Source: Pseudomonadota bacterium
GTDB lineage: Bacteria; Pseudomonadota; Alphaproteobacteria; GCA-2746255
Length of the DNA: 64,000 bases
Direction: 5' to 3'
Assembly (NCBI GenBank): GCA_040752895.1
Contig: JBFMHN010000004.1
Coordinates: 124,001-188,000 of the forward strand
Part shown: one piece after another, positions 7,264-26,372 of the stretch
How positions within the stretch are numbered: position 1 is the stretch's first letter
Layout: each line of letters begins with the position of its first letter
The notes under the pieces: model-generated
The model's database searches: none
What the model was told of the DNA's origin: nothing
The model's input: the letters and a program-made list of their open reading frames with translations, nothing else
Translations under genes and position numbers: made by a program

Positions 7264-7872
7264 TCAAGTCGTTGTGGACGACCCTCGCGACGAGTCGGCG
7301 TCCGGTTTCTCTCCCGGCGGCGCCTTCAGCACGTGGACGAGGCCGGAGCGGAAGTAATCGTAACCGGTGAGGAGGGTCAGCGCGGCCGCCCCCCAGATGC
7401 CGACAACACCCGCCGTCTCAAGCGGCAGGCCCGGCACGGCGTCGCCCAGCAGGAGGCAGGCGATCGCCACCATCTGGATTCCCGTTTTCCATTTTGCGAG
7501 GCGGCTGACCGGCACGCCGATCTGCACTTCGGCGAGGAATTCCCGAAGCCCGGAAACCAGAATCTCCCGGCACAGGATCACCAGCGCCGGCAGCACGACA
7601 AGGCCCGCGATGCGGTCGAACGCGGTCAGCATGACGATCGCGCTCACGATCAGAAGCTTGTCGGCGACGGGATCGAGAAACCGCCCAAAGCTGGACACCT
7701 GTCGCCGGGCGCGGGCGATGTAACCGTCAAAGAAATCTGTTATTCCGGCCAGCGCGAAGACCACGAAGGTAACCCACCTGGCGGCCGGGTCCGCCAGGTA
7801 AAAGCCGCCGACGAAAAGCGGCAGAAAAAGAATACGCGAAATCGTCAGCAGATTCGGAAGGTTCAGGATCAT
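7264..7872 (-). CDS. pgsA: CDP-diacylglycerol--glycerol-3-phosphate 3-phosphatidyltransferase
   Basis: A 202-residue membrane enzyme that makes phosphatidylglycerol phosphate. The CDP-alcohol phosphotransferase motif DG-xx-AR-x8-G-xxx-D-xxx-D is complete in DGYIARARRQVSSFG followed by RFLDPVADK. The N-terminus MILNLPNLLTISR is typical, so ATG 7872 is chosen; an upstream ATG at 7911 would add 13 unconserved residues. The position next to uvrC is common in Proteobacteria. Confidence 0.93.
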   Translation of the reverse strand: MILNLPNLLTISRILFLPLFVGGFYLADPAARWVTFVVFALAGITDFFDGYIARARRQVSSFGRFLDPVADKLLIVSAIVMLTAFDRIAGLVVLPALVILCREILVSGLREFLAEVQIGVPVSRLAKWKTGIQMVAIACLLLGDAVPGLPLETAGVVGIWGAAALTLLTGYDYFRSGLVHVLKAPPGEKPDADSSRGSSTTT

Positions 7873-7938
7873 GACGTATCCGGGAAGCCGCCGCTTTTGT
7901 GCGCCATGCACCGCGCGGGATTCGGGCTTGGCGACATT

Positions 7939-9861
7939 CTAGCCGCCGCTATGGAAATGATCATAAATTTTTTTCGCGATGGCGTGGCTTATACCCTCCA
8001 CTTTTTCCAAATCCTCGATCCCGGCGCCGGCGACGCTTCGCGCGGAGCCGAAATGGTGAAGAAGCGCACGCTTACGCTTGCCACCGACGCCCGGGATGGC
8101 GTCGAGGAGGGATTGGCCGATTGCCTTTGACCGCTTCGCGCGGTGCGCGCCGATGGCGAAGCGATGGGCTTCGTCCCGCAGCCGTTCGAGGAAATAGAGG
8201 ACAGGATCGCGCCGCTCGAGCGTAAAGGGCGGCCGGTCCGGCTGGAAGAAGCGTTCGCGGCCGGCGTTGCGGTCGGGCCCCTTCGCGATAGCGGCGACCG
8301 CAAGGTTGCTTAGGCCGAGATCGGCCAGCGCCTCAAGGGCGGCGCGCAGGTGGCCGGCGCCGCCGTCGATCAAAAGCAGGTCCGGCCAGGTGGCGCTCGC
8401 CCGTTCGGGGTCTTCCTTCAGCGTCTGGCCGAAGCGCCGGGTCAACACCTCGCGCAACATGCCATAATCGTCGCCCGGCGAAATACCGCCGTCGTCGGCC
8501 GGCCGGCCGGTCGTGCGGATGGTGAATTTTCGGTAAGCGTTTTTTACGAAGCCGCCCGGCCCGGCCACGATCATGGCGCCGACGGCGTGGGCGCCGAAGA
8601 CGTGGCTGTTGTCATAGACTTCGATTCGTTCCGGGGCGGCGTCCAGGCCGAAGACCTCGGCCACCCCTTCCAGCAACTTGCGCTGGGCCGTGCTCTCCGA
8701 AAGCCGCCGGCCAAGGGCTTCCCGAGCGTTGAGCAGGGCGTTGGCGACCAACTTCCGCTTTGGTCCGCGCCGGGGGTGGGAAAGCGTCACCTTGCGGCCG
8801 GCTTTCAGAGAAAGCGCTTCCGCCATCAGTGGAAGTTTTGGGATCGCGTGGCTTAGGAGGACGGCTTTCGGTGGCGGCGTGCCGTCGTAGAACTGGCCGA
8901 GAAAGGCGGCCAGCACCTCGCCGGCTTCGGCCCCTTTCGCCTGAGTCGGAAAGTAGGCCCGGTTCCCGAGATTCTGGCCGGCGCGGAAGAAAAAGACCTG
9001 GATGCACCAGGCGTCGCCGGCTTGGTGGACGGCGACGACATCGGCATCTTCCATCCCTTCGACGGCGACACCCTGGCGGCCTTGAATCTCGGTCAGGGCC
9101 TGGATGCGGTCGCGGTAGAAGGCGGCCTTCTCGTAGTCAAGCCCCAGGCTTGCCGCCCGCATCCGTTCATCAAGCTTCTTCTGGATCTGCCGCGACCGCC
9201 CGGTCAGGAAGTCGCGGGCTTCCTGGACGATCGCCGCGTAATCCTCGGGTGCGATGCGCCCGACGCAAGGCGCCGCGCAGCGCTTGATCTGGTATTGCAG
9301 GCAAGGCCGCGTGCGGCTTGCGAAAATGCTGTCCGGGCAGGAGCGCAACGGAAAGGCGCGTTCAAGCGTGGCGAGCGTCTTGTTCACAGCCCCCGCCGAG
9401 GCGAAAGGGCCGAAATATTCGCCCTTCCGGCTGCGTGGTCCCCGATGCTTCCGGATTTGCGGCCATGGGGGATCGGCGGTGATCAGGATGTAGGGGAAGG
9501 ATTTGTCGTCCCGGAGCAAGATGTTGTAATGGGGTCTGAGCTTCTTGATGAGGTTCGCCTCGAGAAGAAGCGCCTCGGCCTCGGTGTGGGTGGTGATGAA
9601 CTCCATCGCCCTGGTTTCCGCCACCATGCGGGCAAGCCGGGTCGAAAGGCGCGAAGGGATGCGGTAGGTCGAGACGCGTTTGCGCAGGTTTTTCGCCTTG
9701 CCAACATACAGAACCTTCTCTTCCCGTCCGATCATCCGGTAAACGCCCGGGGTTTCCGGCAAGGTGGCGAGCAGGGCCGCGATAACGGCAGCGCCGCTTT
9801 CCAGGCGAAGGGCGGCGCTTGCCTTGGAGGGGGCAGGGGATGGGGTAGGTTTCCTTGCCAT
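7939..9861 (-). CDS. uvrC: UvrABC excinuclease subunit C
   Basis: A 640-residue nuclease making both incisions in nucleotide excision repair. The GIY-YIG domain starts at about residue 34 (GVYRMI ... [10 protein letters not shown]), followed by a cysteine-containing segment, a UVR motif ([19 protein letters not shown]), the RNase H-like nuclease domain ([20 protein letters not shown]) and a C-terminal helix-hairpin-helix ([15 protein letters not shown]). ATG 9861 is chosen because the 60 codons upstream show no family similarity. Confidence 0.95.
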   Translation of the reverse strand: MARKPTPSPAPSKASAALRLESGAAVIAALLATLPETPGVYRMIGREEKVLYVGKAKNLRKRVSTYRIPSRLSTRLARMVAETRAMEFITTHTEAEALLLEANLIKKLRPHYNILLRDDKSFPYILITADPPWPQIRKHRGPRSRKGEYFGPFASAGAVNKTLATLERAFPLRSCPDSIFASRTRPCLQYQIKRCAAPCVGRIAPEDYAAIVQEARDFLTGRSRQIQKKLDERMRAASLGLDYEKAAFYRDRIQALTEIQGRQGVAVEGMEDADVVAVHQAGDAWCIQVFFFRAGQNLGNRAYFPTQAKGAEAGEVLAAFLGQFYDGTPPPKAVLLSHAIPKLPLMAEALSLKAGRKVTLSHPRRGPKRKLVANALLNAREALGRRLSESTAQRKLLEGVAEVFGLDAAPERIEVYDNSHVFGAHAVGAMIVAGPGGFVKNAYRKFTIRTTGRPADDGGISPGDDYGMLREVLTRRFGQTLKEDPERASATWPDLLLIDGGAGHLRAALEALADLGLSNLAVAAIAKGPDRNAGRERFFQPDRPPFTLERRDPVLYFLERLRDEAHRFAIGAHRAKRSKAIGQSLLDAIPGVGGKRKRALLHHFGSARSVAGAGIEDLEKVEGISHAIAKKIYDHFHSGG

Positions 9862-10159
9862 GGGCACGGTCCGGTTGGCGGTCGGTACGATAGGATATGG
9901 GAAGAGCGGTGCTTCCGCCAAAATTGTGGATAAGTTTGAGGATGACGGCTCCCGAAAGGTTAAGATGTCTTTTTCCCGGATCCTTCCCGGTTGCCGGGGT
10001 CTCCTTCTAACTGATTGATTTAAAAGTAAAAATCTTGCCAATATAGAAAGAGCGCCGGGGGGTTGGCGGATTTCTCCGCCGTTTTACCGGGCTAGACGTC
10101 CTGTGCACAACTTTGCTTCAGCTTGCCAGGATAACGCGTTGGTTTAATTGTGGGATTGG

Positions 10160-10579
10160 CTATCGTTCGTGGGAATCCCGGCGCCGTGTGATCGCGACGC
10201 CTACGCTACCCACATCCGGAAAGACATCGAGCTTCTCGATCCGTACGCGCGCCTCGGCCACGCGCGGGTCATCGAGACAGAGGCTGGCGACCCGTTCGGC
10301 CAGCGTCTCGACGAGGTTGAGATGGCCGGCCGCCGCGATTCCGCGGATGCCAGCGATGATCTTCTCGTAGCAGACGACACCCTCGAGCCGGTCCGCGATG
10401 GCGGCGTCGTTCTCATGGACGGCGAGGTCCACGTTCACCCGCACGCGTTGCTCGCAGGTGCGTTCGTGATGATGGACGCCGATTCGGCAGGGCAGCACAA
10501 AATCGCGCACGAAGACGCGCCGTAGCGGCTTTGCCGTCTTCGATGCCGGTTTCGGATGCACGAGGTTGAGCGGGGTCAT
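10160..10579 (-). CDS. folB: Dihydroneopterin aldolase
   Basis: A 139-residue FolB-type enzyme of folate synthesis that cleaves dihydroneopterin to 6-hydroxymethyl-dihydropterin. Conserved parts are the VRDFVLPCRIGVHHHE start of the tunnel fold, VNVDL, VCYEKI and LVETLAERVASLCL. It lies 43 bases after the short-chain dehydrogenase on the same strand, and they probably form one unit. About 300 bases separate it from uvrC. Confidence 0.9.
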   Translation of the reverse strand: MTPLNLVHPKPASKTAKPLRRVFVRDFVLPCRIGVHHHERTCEQRVRVNVDLAVHENDAAIADRLEGVVCYEKIIAGIRGIAAAGHLNLVETLAERVASLCLDDPRVAEARVRIEKLDVFPDVGSVGVAITRRRDSHER

Positions 10580-10622
10580 GGCGGAAAATTTCCCCAGGGG
10601 CGCTGATGGAAGGTCGCGCCGT

Positions 10623-11402
10623 CTATTCCGGCGGCTGGGCCTTGCCGGACGGCTGGGCCCAGCCTAAGTGCTGCCCACCATCCAAGGCAATCATTTGCCC
10701 GGTCACGGCAGGGGCCGCAAGCAGAAAACGAAGGGCGTCGCAAATCTCCTCTGGCGTCGTGCCGTGCCCCAGCGGCAGGCGGGCGGCCTGGTGCGCGAAT
10801 TGTTCCTCGCTTTGCCGGCGGGAAGGTAGCGTCGGTCCCGGTCCGATCGCGTTCACGCGGACGCGGGGCGCCAGCGCCAGCGCCATCGTCTGCGTCAACG
10901 TCCATAGGCCGGCCTTGCTCAGCGTGTAGGAAATGAAATGCGGCGTCAGGTTCCACACACGCTGATCGATCAAGTTGACGACGTTGCCGCGTGCTTCCGC
11001 GGGCATGGCCTTGACGAAAGCCTGGGCGAGGACGAAGGGGGCCCGCAAATTGACCTCCAGATGGTCGTCCCAGGATTGGCGGGTCGCTGTTTCCATCGTA
11101 TCGAGCTCGAAGATCGAGGCGTTGTTGACGAGAAGGCCAAGCGGGCCCAGCGCGTCCATGGCCCTTGGCACGAGGGTCGCCGTTGACGCCTCTTGGCCGA
11201 GGTCGCCCTCCAGGAGAACGGCTTCGGAGCCGGCCTCTCGGATAGCCTCGGCCACGGCTTTCGCGGCCTCCGGAGAATCGCGGTAGTGTACGCCGATGCG
11301 CCAGCCATGACGGGCAAGGTCGAGGGCAATGGCCCGGCCGATCCGCTGGGCGGCCCCGGTGACGAGCGCGGTCCGGTATGTCGAATCCGTCGGGTTTCTC
11401 AT
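10623..11402 (-). CDS. Short-chain dehydrogenase, possibly pteridine reductase-like
   Basis: A 259-residue classical SDR: cofactor motif TGAAQRIGRA near the N-terminus, NNASIF, catalytic Tyr-x3-Lys in SYTLSKAGL, and IGPGPT. The NN-Asp-like and R residue after the glycine motif point to NADPH. Start ATG 11402 (MRNPTDSTYRTALVTG) is preferred to 11447. Because folB follows directly, a role in pterin metabolism (FolM or PTR1-like dihydropterin reductase) is plausible; this is inferred from context only. Confidence 0.8.
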   Translation of the reverse strand: MRNPTDSTYRTALVTGAAQRIGRAIALDLARHGWRIGVHYRDSPEAAKAVAEAIREAGSEAVLLEGDLGQEASTATLVPRAMDALGPLGLLVNNASIFELDTMETATRQSWDDHLEVNLRAPFVLAQAFVKAMPAEARGNVVNLIDQRVWNLTPHFISYTLSKAGLWTLTQTMALALAPRVRVNAIGPGPTLPSRRQSEEQFAHQAARLPLGHGTTPEEICDALRFLLAAPAVTGQMIALDGGQHLGWAQPSGKAQPPE

Positions 11403-11470
11403 GGGCGGAGGATGCGCGAGGAAAAGGGGAGAAGCAAGGCCGGCCAAGGCTAGCCGCCCATGTCGGCGCC

Positions 11471-12427
11471 TTAAAGCCCGGCGGCAAGGCTGCCGATATA
11501 AAGCGCGTAGGCAATCAGGAAAAGGCCGCCGAGACTGCGCGAAAGTCGCCTGCCCCGGAACATGAGCAGGACGAAGAGAAGGGTGGCGGCCAACAGGACC
11601 CAGTTGTCGAAGCGGACAATCTCCGGCCCGATGGGAATCGGTGCGACAAGGCCCACGATGCCCAGGATGCCAAGAAGATTAAAGAAATTGCTGCCCAGAA
11701 TGTTGGCTATGGCGACGTCGCCATGGCCGCGCCGCGCCGCGACGAGGGAGGTGGCAAGCTCCGGCAACGACGTGCCGACCGCGACCAGCGTCAAGCCGAT
11801 CACGGTTTCCGGGATGCCGAGGCTTTGGGCGATGCCGACGGCGCCGGTGACTAGAAACTGAGCGCCGAAGATCACGCCGAGCAAGCCGCCGGCGACCGCC
11901 AAGAGGTTTGCCCAGAGTGGCCAGTGGGTGTCGAACTCCTCCGCTTCGCGGGCATGCAGTTCGGCCGTCTTCCTGTCTTGCCGTTCGCGCCAGTAGCCGA
12001 ACACCGTATAGCCGATGAGGCCGGCCAGGAAGGGACCGGCCATCCACGGCGCGATTCGGCCGGTGGTCATAGCGAAGACGACGTAAAGAAGCGAGGCGGC
12101 GGCGACGGCGAGGCCGTCCCATTTCAAAAGGCCGCGTTCGAAGGTGACGGTGGCCACGACGGCGGCCAGGCCTCCCACCAAAAGGATATTCGCGATGTTG
12201 CTTCCGATCACGTTGCCGATGGCGATTCCGGGCGACCCGGTCAACGCCGCTTCGAGGCTTGCAAACATTTCCGGCAGCGACGTACCCCAGGCGACGACCG
12301 TCAAGCCGATCAAGGCCGGCTGGATCCGCAAGCGATGGGCAAGCGCCACGGCACCCCGCACCAGAAGCTCGCCCCCCGCGAAGAGGAAAAGCAAGCCGAT
12401 TACCGTTTCGAACAAGACCGTTATCAT
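11471..12427 (-). CDS. Calcium/sodium antiporter family protein (CaCA)
   Basis: A 318-residue inner-membrane protein with about ten hydrophobic segments and the two inverted alpha repeats of the family: VVAWGTSLPEMFASL with GNVIGSNIANI in the first half and LVAVGTSLPELATSL with NILGSNFFNLLG in the second. These hold the ion-binding glutamates. It resembles YrbG-type exchangers; the cation cannot be told from sequence. It diverges from the Kef-type gene. Confidence 0.92.
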   Translation of the reverse strand: MITVLFETVIGLLFLFAGGELLVRGAVALAHRLRIQPALIGLTVVAWGTSLPEMFASLEAALTGSPGIAIGNVIGSNIANILLVGGLAAVVATVTFERGLLKWDGLAVAAASLLYVVFAMTTGRIAPWMAGPFLAGLIGYTVFGYWRERQDRKTAELHAREAEEFDTHWPLWANLLAVAGGLLGVIFGAQFLVTGAVGIAQSLGIPETVIGLTLVAVGTSLPELATSLVAARRGHGDVAIANILGSNFFNLLGILGIVGLVAPIPIGPEIVRFDNWVLLAATLLFVLLMFRGRRLSRSLGGLFLIAYALYIGSLAAGL

Positions 12428-12655
12428 TCAGGCTGGCCATGTGGGCGATGGATGGAGCGCTCTTTTTTAGCACACCCTCCGGCCCTGGCACGAGTGGCGT
12501 GCGAAGCAAAAGGTGCCCCGCGTTCGCGCGATGGTGTCGGTATGCGGGAAGGATCGCTTGGACTTCGCCTTGGCGGTCTTTACATTCGGATAGTCACCTT
12601 CGGATCATCCAGGTGGCACGGTTGGAAAAGAAGCCGGAAAAAGGAGGGTCGCCGG

Positions 12656-14419
12656 GTGCCCGAAGCGAACCATTTGCTAGACGTCCTTTTCCTGCTGATC
12701 GCCGCCGTTATCGTTGTTCCGATCGCCCAGCGTCTCCGTCTGAGTCCCATTCTCGGCTATCTGATTGCCGGGGCCGTCATCGGGCCTTACGGTTTTGCCA
12801 TCCTCGCCAACGTGGAAGGGACCAAGACCCTTGCCATCTTCGGCGTCGTCTTCCTTTTGTTCATGATCGGGCTCGAGCTTTCCGTCGAACGGCTGCGGGT
12901 GATGAGCCGGCTTGTCTTCGGGTTCGGTGCCGCCCAGGTTCTCCTCTGCGGGGTCGCCCTGGGCGGGCTTGCCATCTGGTTCGGCCAGACGGGAGGGGCG
13001 GCGATCCTTATCGGGGCCGGGCTTGCCCTTTCCTCGACGGCGCTCGTCCTGCAAACCCTGGTCGAACGGGGCGAACTTGCCAGTCGGGTAGGGCGCACCT
13101 CGCTCGGCATCCTGCTTTTCCAGGACCTCGCCGTCGGGCCGCTTCTGCTGCTGGCCGGCATGCTTGGCCAGGACGCGGCTTCGATTCCGGAAGCCCTTGG
13201 GCTCACCGCGGTACGCGCGGTGACTGCCCTGGCCGCGATCTATGTCTTCGGCCGTTTCTTGCTGCGCCCGATCTACCGGGCGATCGCCTTGGCCGGGAAT
13301 CCCGAAATCCTTTCGGCGATGACCCTGCTTATCGTGCTCGGCATCGGCTGGGCGACGGAGCGGATTGGCATCTCCATGGGGCTTGGCGCTTTCCTCGCCG
13401 GCATGATGTTGGCCGAAACGGAATACCGCCACCAGGTGGCGGCCGATATCCAGCCCCTGCGGGGTATCTTTCTCGGCCTCTTCTTCATGACCGTCGGCAT
13501 GCTGATCGACCTGCCGCTCATCCTCACGCATGCCGTTACCGTTGGCCTGATCGTCCTCGGCATCCTTGCCGTGAAAACGGTCCTGATCGTCGGTATGTGT
13601 CGGGTCTTCGGCTACCCATGGCACCGCGGGCTGCATATCGGCCTCCTGCTTGCCCAAGGCGGTGAATTTGCCTTTATCCTGTTCGGTGCGGGCATGCAGT
13701 TCGGCGTCCTGCCGCCGGCGACCGGCCAGCTTTTGTTGGCGGCGGTCGCGCTGACGATGGCGTTGACGCCGTTTCTAGCCATGCTTGGCACCACCCTTTC
13801 CAGGGCGATGATGCAGGCGCGGGAACCGGAGGTCGAGGAAATCGCGGAAGAAACGGAGCGCCTGATCGGCCACGTCATCGTCGCGGGCTTCGGCCGGCAG
13901 GGACAGACCGTTGCGCGCATCCTGACGGAACGCGGTGTGCCCTACGTCGCGATCGATCGCGACGCCAACAACGTAACGCTTTGGCGGGCCCGCAAGCTTC
14001 CGGTCTATTTCGGGGATGCCAGCCGCCCGGATATCCTGCAGGCGGCCGGTGCGACTCGGGCGCTGGCGGCGGTGATCGCGATAGACGACATGGCGGCGAC
14101 GGAGCGCACCTTCGAGGTGCTGCGGCGCGATTTTCCAGACCTTCGCATCGTCGTCCGCGCCCGCGACCACCACCATGGCCGGGCGCTCGAGTCGGCCGGC
14201 GCTGCGGCCGCCGTTTCGGAGGCGCTCGAAACCAGCCTTCAACTGGCCGGTACGGTCCTGCGTGTGGTTGGCGCCTCGGAAGAGGACATCCACGACGCGA
14301 TGGAGGAGGCCAGGCGCAACAACTACGCCTCCTTCGAACGTGAAATCCGTCCGCCCGGTCACCCGCAGCGGAAGGAAGAAAAAGAGAAAAAAAAGGAAGG
14401 CACGGAAAGCCCGGCCTAG
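12656..14419 (+). CDS. Kef-type monovalent cation:proton antiporter with TrkA-N domain
   Basis: A 587-residue protein. Start GTG 12656 follows a strong AAGGAGG at 12641-12647. The first 390 residues form a CPA2 transporter (GYLIAGAVIGPYG, LLFMIGLELS, GEFAFILFGAG), the rest a Rossmann RCK/TrkA-N domain starting HVIVAGFGRQGQTVA. The tail is lysine/glutamate-rich (RKEEKEKKKEG). KefB/KefC proteins export potassium under electrophile stress and are gated by glutathione and NAD(H); the exact ion and gating here are inferred. No KefF/KefG partner is nearby. Convergent with uvrB, 2 bases apart. Confidence 0.9.
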   Translation: MPEANHLLDVLFLLIAAVIVVPIAQRLRLSPILGYLIAGAVIGPYGFAILANVEGTKTLAIFGVVFLLFMIGLELSVERLRVMSRLVFGFGAAQVLLCGVALGGLAIWFGQTGGAAILIGAGLALSSTALVLQTLVERGELASRVGRTSLGILLFQDLAVGPLLLLAGMLGQDAASIPEALGLTAVRAVTALAAIYVFGRFLLRPIYRAIALAGNPEILSAMTLLIVLGIGWATERIGISMGLGAFLAGMMLAETEYRHQVAADIQPLRGIFLGLFFMTVGMLIDLPLILTHAVTVGLIVLGILAVKTVLIVGMCRVFGYPWHRGLHIGLLLAQGGEFAFILFGAGMQFGVLPPATGQLLLAAVALTMALTPFLAMLGTTLSRAMMQAREPEVEEIAEETERLIGHVIVAGFGRQGQTVARILTERGVPYVAIDRDANNVTLWRARKLPVYFGDASRPDILQAAGATRALAAVIAIDDMAATERTFEVLRRDFPDLRIVVRARDHHHGRALESAGAAAAVSEALETSLQLAGTVLRVVGASEEDIHDAMEEARRNNYASFEREIRPPGHPQRKEEKEKKKEGTESPA

Positions 14420-14421
14420 GG

Positions 14422-16575
<2,154 letters not shown>

Positions 16576-16727
16576 GCGTTATTTTAGGCGCGTTGGCGCA
16601 GGCTTTGCCAGTCTCCGTCCCGGTTCCGATCAGGGGGGCCGCCTTCAGAGCGGAAGTGGCGCCGGTCGGAGAGGCTCGCTAAACTGGCGCCGCCAATCAA
16701 TAGCCAGCTTCCGAAACGGGGATCGGC

Positions 16728-18766
<2,039 letters not shown>

Positions 18767-18844
18767 AACCAAGGCCTCTCACGGGGAATCGAGTTGCACC
18801 GCGCCCGCCGCGTGGATAGGTTTTTCGCAAGGGAGGCAAGCGAG

Positions 18845-19819
18845 ATGCCGATACCCCACCGCCGCGAATGGGCGCTGCCGGAGAGTCGCGCAACGTCGGA
18901 AGAAGTCTTCCGAAAGCGGCGTGAGTTCATGCTGGGAATCGCGGCGGGCTCGATCCTTGCCGCCACCCCCTTTTTCCCTTCGTTTCTGGCGGAGACCCGG
19001 GCGGCCGAGGCGGACCCCGCCGCCGGTCTTTACCCCGTTCCCCGCAACCCGCGCTACACCGCGACCCGCGCCGTCACCGGCGAGACCTACGTTACGACGT
19101 ACAACAATTTCTATGAGTTTGGCTCCCACAAGGAAATCCACGAGGCGGCCCAGGCGCTGCCCATTCGCCCGTGGACGGTCGTCCTCGACGGCCAGGTGGA
19201 GAAGCCGATAACGATCGGTTTCGACGATCTCCTGAAGAAAATGCCGCTCGAGGAGCGCGTCTACCGTCACCGCTGCGTCGAGGCGTGGTCGATGGTCGTG
19301 CCGTGGAGCGGTTTTGCGATGCGCGCGCTCGTCGATTTCGCGAAGCCGAAGGCCGGCGCCAAGTTCGTGATGATGGAAACCTTCTTCGACCCGAAGGTGG
19401 CCCCCGGCCAGAAACAGCATTGGTATCCCTGGCCTTATACGGAAGCGCTTACGATGGAAGAGGCGCGCCACGAACTCGCCTTTCTCGTCACCGGGGCCTA
19501 CGGCAAACCGATCCTGCCCCAGAACGGGGCGCCGCTTCGCTTGGCGGTGCCGTGGAAATACGGCTTCAAGTCGATCAAATCCATCGTTCGTTTCACCTTC
19601 GCCGCCCAGCGCGCGGAGACTTTCTGGGAAACGGTCTGGCCGCGGGCATATGGCTTCTGGGCGAACGTGAACCCGGACGTTCCGCACCCGCAGTGGAGCC
19701 AGGCGAGGGAGCGCGTGCTTGGCACCGACGAGGTCGTCGCCACCCGGCTTTACAACGGCTACGAGGAATACGTGGCCGGCCTTTACAAGGGCTTCGAGAA
19801 AGAACCGCTTTTCATGTAG
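18845..19819 (+). CDS. msrP: Protein-methionine-sulfoxide reductase catalytic subunit
   Basis: A 324-residue periplasmic molybdoenzyme (formerly YedY) that repairs oxidised methionines in envelope proteins. A Tat signal is at about 23-45 (KRREFMLGIAAG then a hydrophobic run). The Mo-coordinating cysteine is Cys144 in YRHRCVEAWSMVVPWSGF. ATG 18845 with an upstream GGGAGG is chosen over an in-frame start at 18794. The usual membrane heme partner MsrQ is not adjacent; the next gene, trxB, is convergent. Confidence 0.94.
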   Translation: MPIPHRREWALPESRATSEEVFRKRREFMLGIAAGSILAATPFFPSFLAETRAAEADPAAGLYPVPRNPRYTATRAVTGETYVTTYNNFYEFGSHKEIHEAAQALPIRPWTVVLDGQVEKPITIGFDDLLKKMPLEERVYRHRCVEAWSMVVPWSGFAMRALVDFAKPKAGAKFVMMETFFDPKVAPGQKQHWYPWPYTEALTMEEARHELAFLVTGAYGKPILPQNGAPLRLAVPWKYGFKSIKSIVRFTFAAQRAETFWETVWPRAYGFWANVNPDVPHPQWSQARERVLGTDEVVATRLYNGYEEYVAGLYKGFEKEPLFM

Positions 19820-19838
19820 GGACGGCTCAGACCGTCGC

Positions 19839-21841
<2,003 letters not shown>

Positions 21842-22017
21842 CGCTTTGCGTTCGCAGCATACAGCGGCATCGCCGTCGGGAGATAGGCCGAGGCGCAAAA
21901 GCCCGGCGGGAAGAGGCGGATCAACGGGGTCAATTGTCGGTTTGCCTTCCCTCGGTCATCGGGTAAGATCGAGTAATATAATTTCAATTTTTTCTGCAAA
22001 TGGGGAGTCTTCGAACC

Positions 22018-22545
22018 GTGGCGCGAGTCAAGCTTGACCGCATCGACCGCCAGATACTGAGCGACCTGCAACGCGACGGCCGTATGACGAACGTGGAGCT
22101 GGCGCACCGCGCCGGCATCTCGCCGCCGCCTTGCTTGCGCCGGGTGCGGGCGCTGGAGAAGGCGGGGTACATCCGCGGCTACCACGCCGACATTGATCCG
22201 GAGGCGCTCGGCTTCGGTGTCACCGTCTTCGCCCAGGTCGGCCTTAACAGCCAGGCGGAGACGGACCTTGAAGCGTTCGAGGCGCGTGCCGCGAAATGGC
22301 CGGAGGTAAGCGAGTGCCACATGCTGGCCGGCGAGACGGATTTTCTGCTGAAGATCTACGCCGAAAGCTGGGACGGCTACCAGCGCTTCCTGACGACGCA
22401 ACTGACCCCGGCGCCGAACGTGAGTCACGTGAAATCGGCGCTGGCCATTCGCAGCTCGAAATGTACGCCGGGTGTTCCGATCATTGTCGTTGGCCAGGAA
22501 GAGCAAGCCCCCGCCGCGCCCCCCGCCAAGAAGCGCAGCGCGTGA
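22018..22545 (+). CDS. Lrp/AsnC-family transcriptional regulator
   Basis: A 175-residue regulator with an N-terminal helix-turn-helix (LDRIDRQILSDLQRDGRMTN, then ELAHRAGISPPPCLRRVRALE) and a C-terminal RAM ligand domain (GFGVTVFAQVGL, ECHMLAGETDFLLKI). GTG 22018 after GGGGAG is preferred because MARVKLDRIDR is the usual start; an ATG at 22000 is 6 codons earlier. A Lys/Ala/Pro tail is species-specific. The target is unknown; it may regulate itself or the divergent gene. Confidence 0.9.
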   Translation: MARVKLDRIDRQILSDLQRDGRMTNVELAHRAGISPPPCLRRVRALEKAGYIRGYHADIDPEALGFGVTVFAQVGLNSQAETDLEAFEARAAKWPEVSECHMLAGETDFLLKIYAESWDGYQRFLTTQLTPAPNVSHVKSALAIRSSKCTPGVPIIVVGQEEQAPAAPPAKKRSA

Positions 22546-22563
22546 GGCGGGGCGGACCGGCCT

Positions 22564-23037
22564 CTAGCGGTATTTCACGGAAAGAATTTCGTAGGACTTC
22601 GAGCCGGCCGGCGTCATCACTTCGATGGCATCGCCCTGTTCCTTGCCGATCAGGGCGCGGGCCAGCGGAGAGGAGATGGAAAGCAGCCCCCGCTTGATGT
22701 CCGATTCATCGGCGCCGACGATCTGGTACGTCGCCTTTTCGTCGGTGTCCTCGTCAAGCAGTTTCACGGTGGCGCCGAACTTGATGGATTTGCCGGAAAG
22801 CTTGCTGACATCGATAACTTCGGCGCGGCTGGTGATTTCCTCGATTTCGGCGATGCGGCCTTCGATAAAGGACTGCCGTTCACGCGCGGCGTGGTATTCG
22901 GCGTTCTCGGACAGATCGCCATGGGCGCGCGCTTCGGCAATCTGCTGAATCACCGCGGGTCTTTCGGCGGTCTTCAGGTGCCTTAGTTCTTCTTGGAGGT
23001 GCTGGAGCCCCCCCGCCGTCATCGGAATTTTTTCCAT
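22564..23037 (-). CDS. greA: Transcription elongation factor GreA
   Basis: A 157-residue protein that rescues backtracked RNA polymerase. The N-terminal coiled coil contains the acidic tip [17 protein letters not shown] with the conserved D and E, and the C-terminal FKBP-like domain has [11 protein letters not shown] and GD-x-IEV. ATG 23037 ([10 protein letters not shown]) is chosen because it gives the standard length. It follows carB on the same strand. Confidence 0.97.
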   Translation of the reverse strand: MEKIPMTAGGLQHLQEELRHLKTAERPAVIQQIAEARAHGDLSENAEYHAARERQSFIEGRIAEIEEITSRAEVIDVSKLSGKSIKFGATVKLLDEDTDEKATYQIVGADESDIKRGLLSISSPLARALIGKEQGDAIEVMTPAGSKSYEILSVKYR

Positions 23038-23117
23038 GGCCAAAAATAGCTCCACCCTTTTGGCAGTGTGCGCCATCGGGCAAGGGGGCCGACAGGTTCC
23101 CGGTCTTTCCGGAAGGT

Positions 23118-26364
<3,247 letters not shown>

Positions 26365-26372
<8 letters not shown>

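Noticed and set aside
9925-9933. Perfect DnaA box (TTATCCACA on the minus strand) near an A/T-rich stretch before uvrC.
   Set aside because: A single 9-mer is expected by chance about once per 130 kb and no cluster, dnaA, dnaN or hemE is nearby; not an origin.
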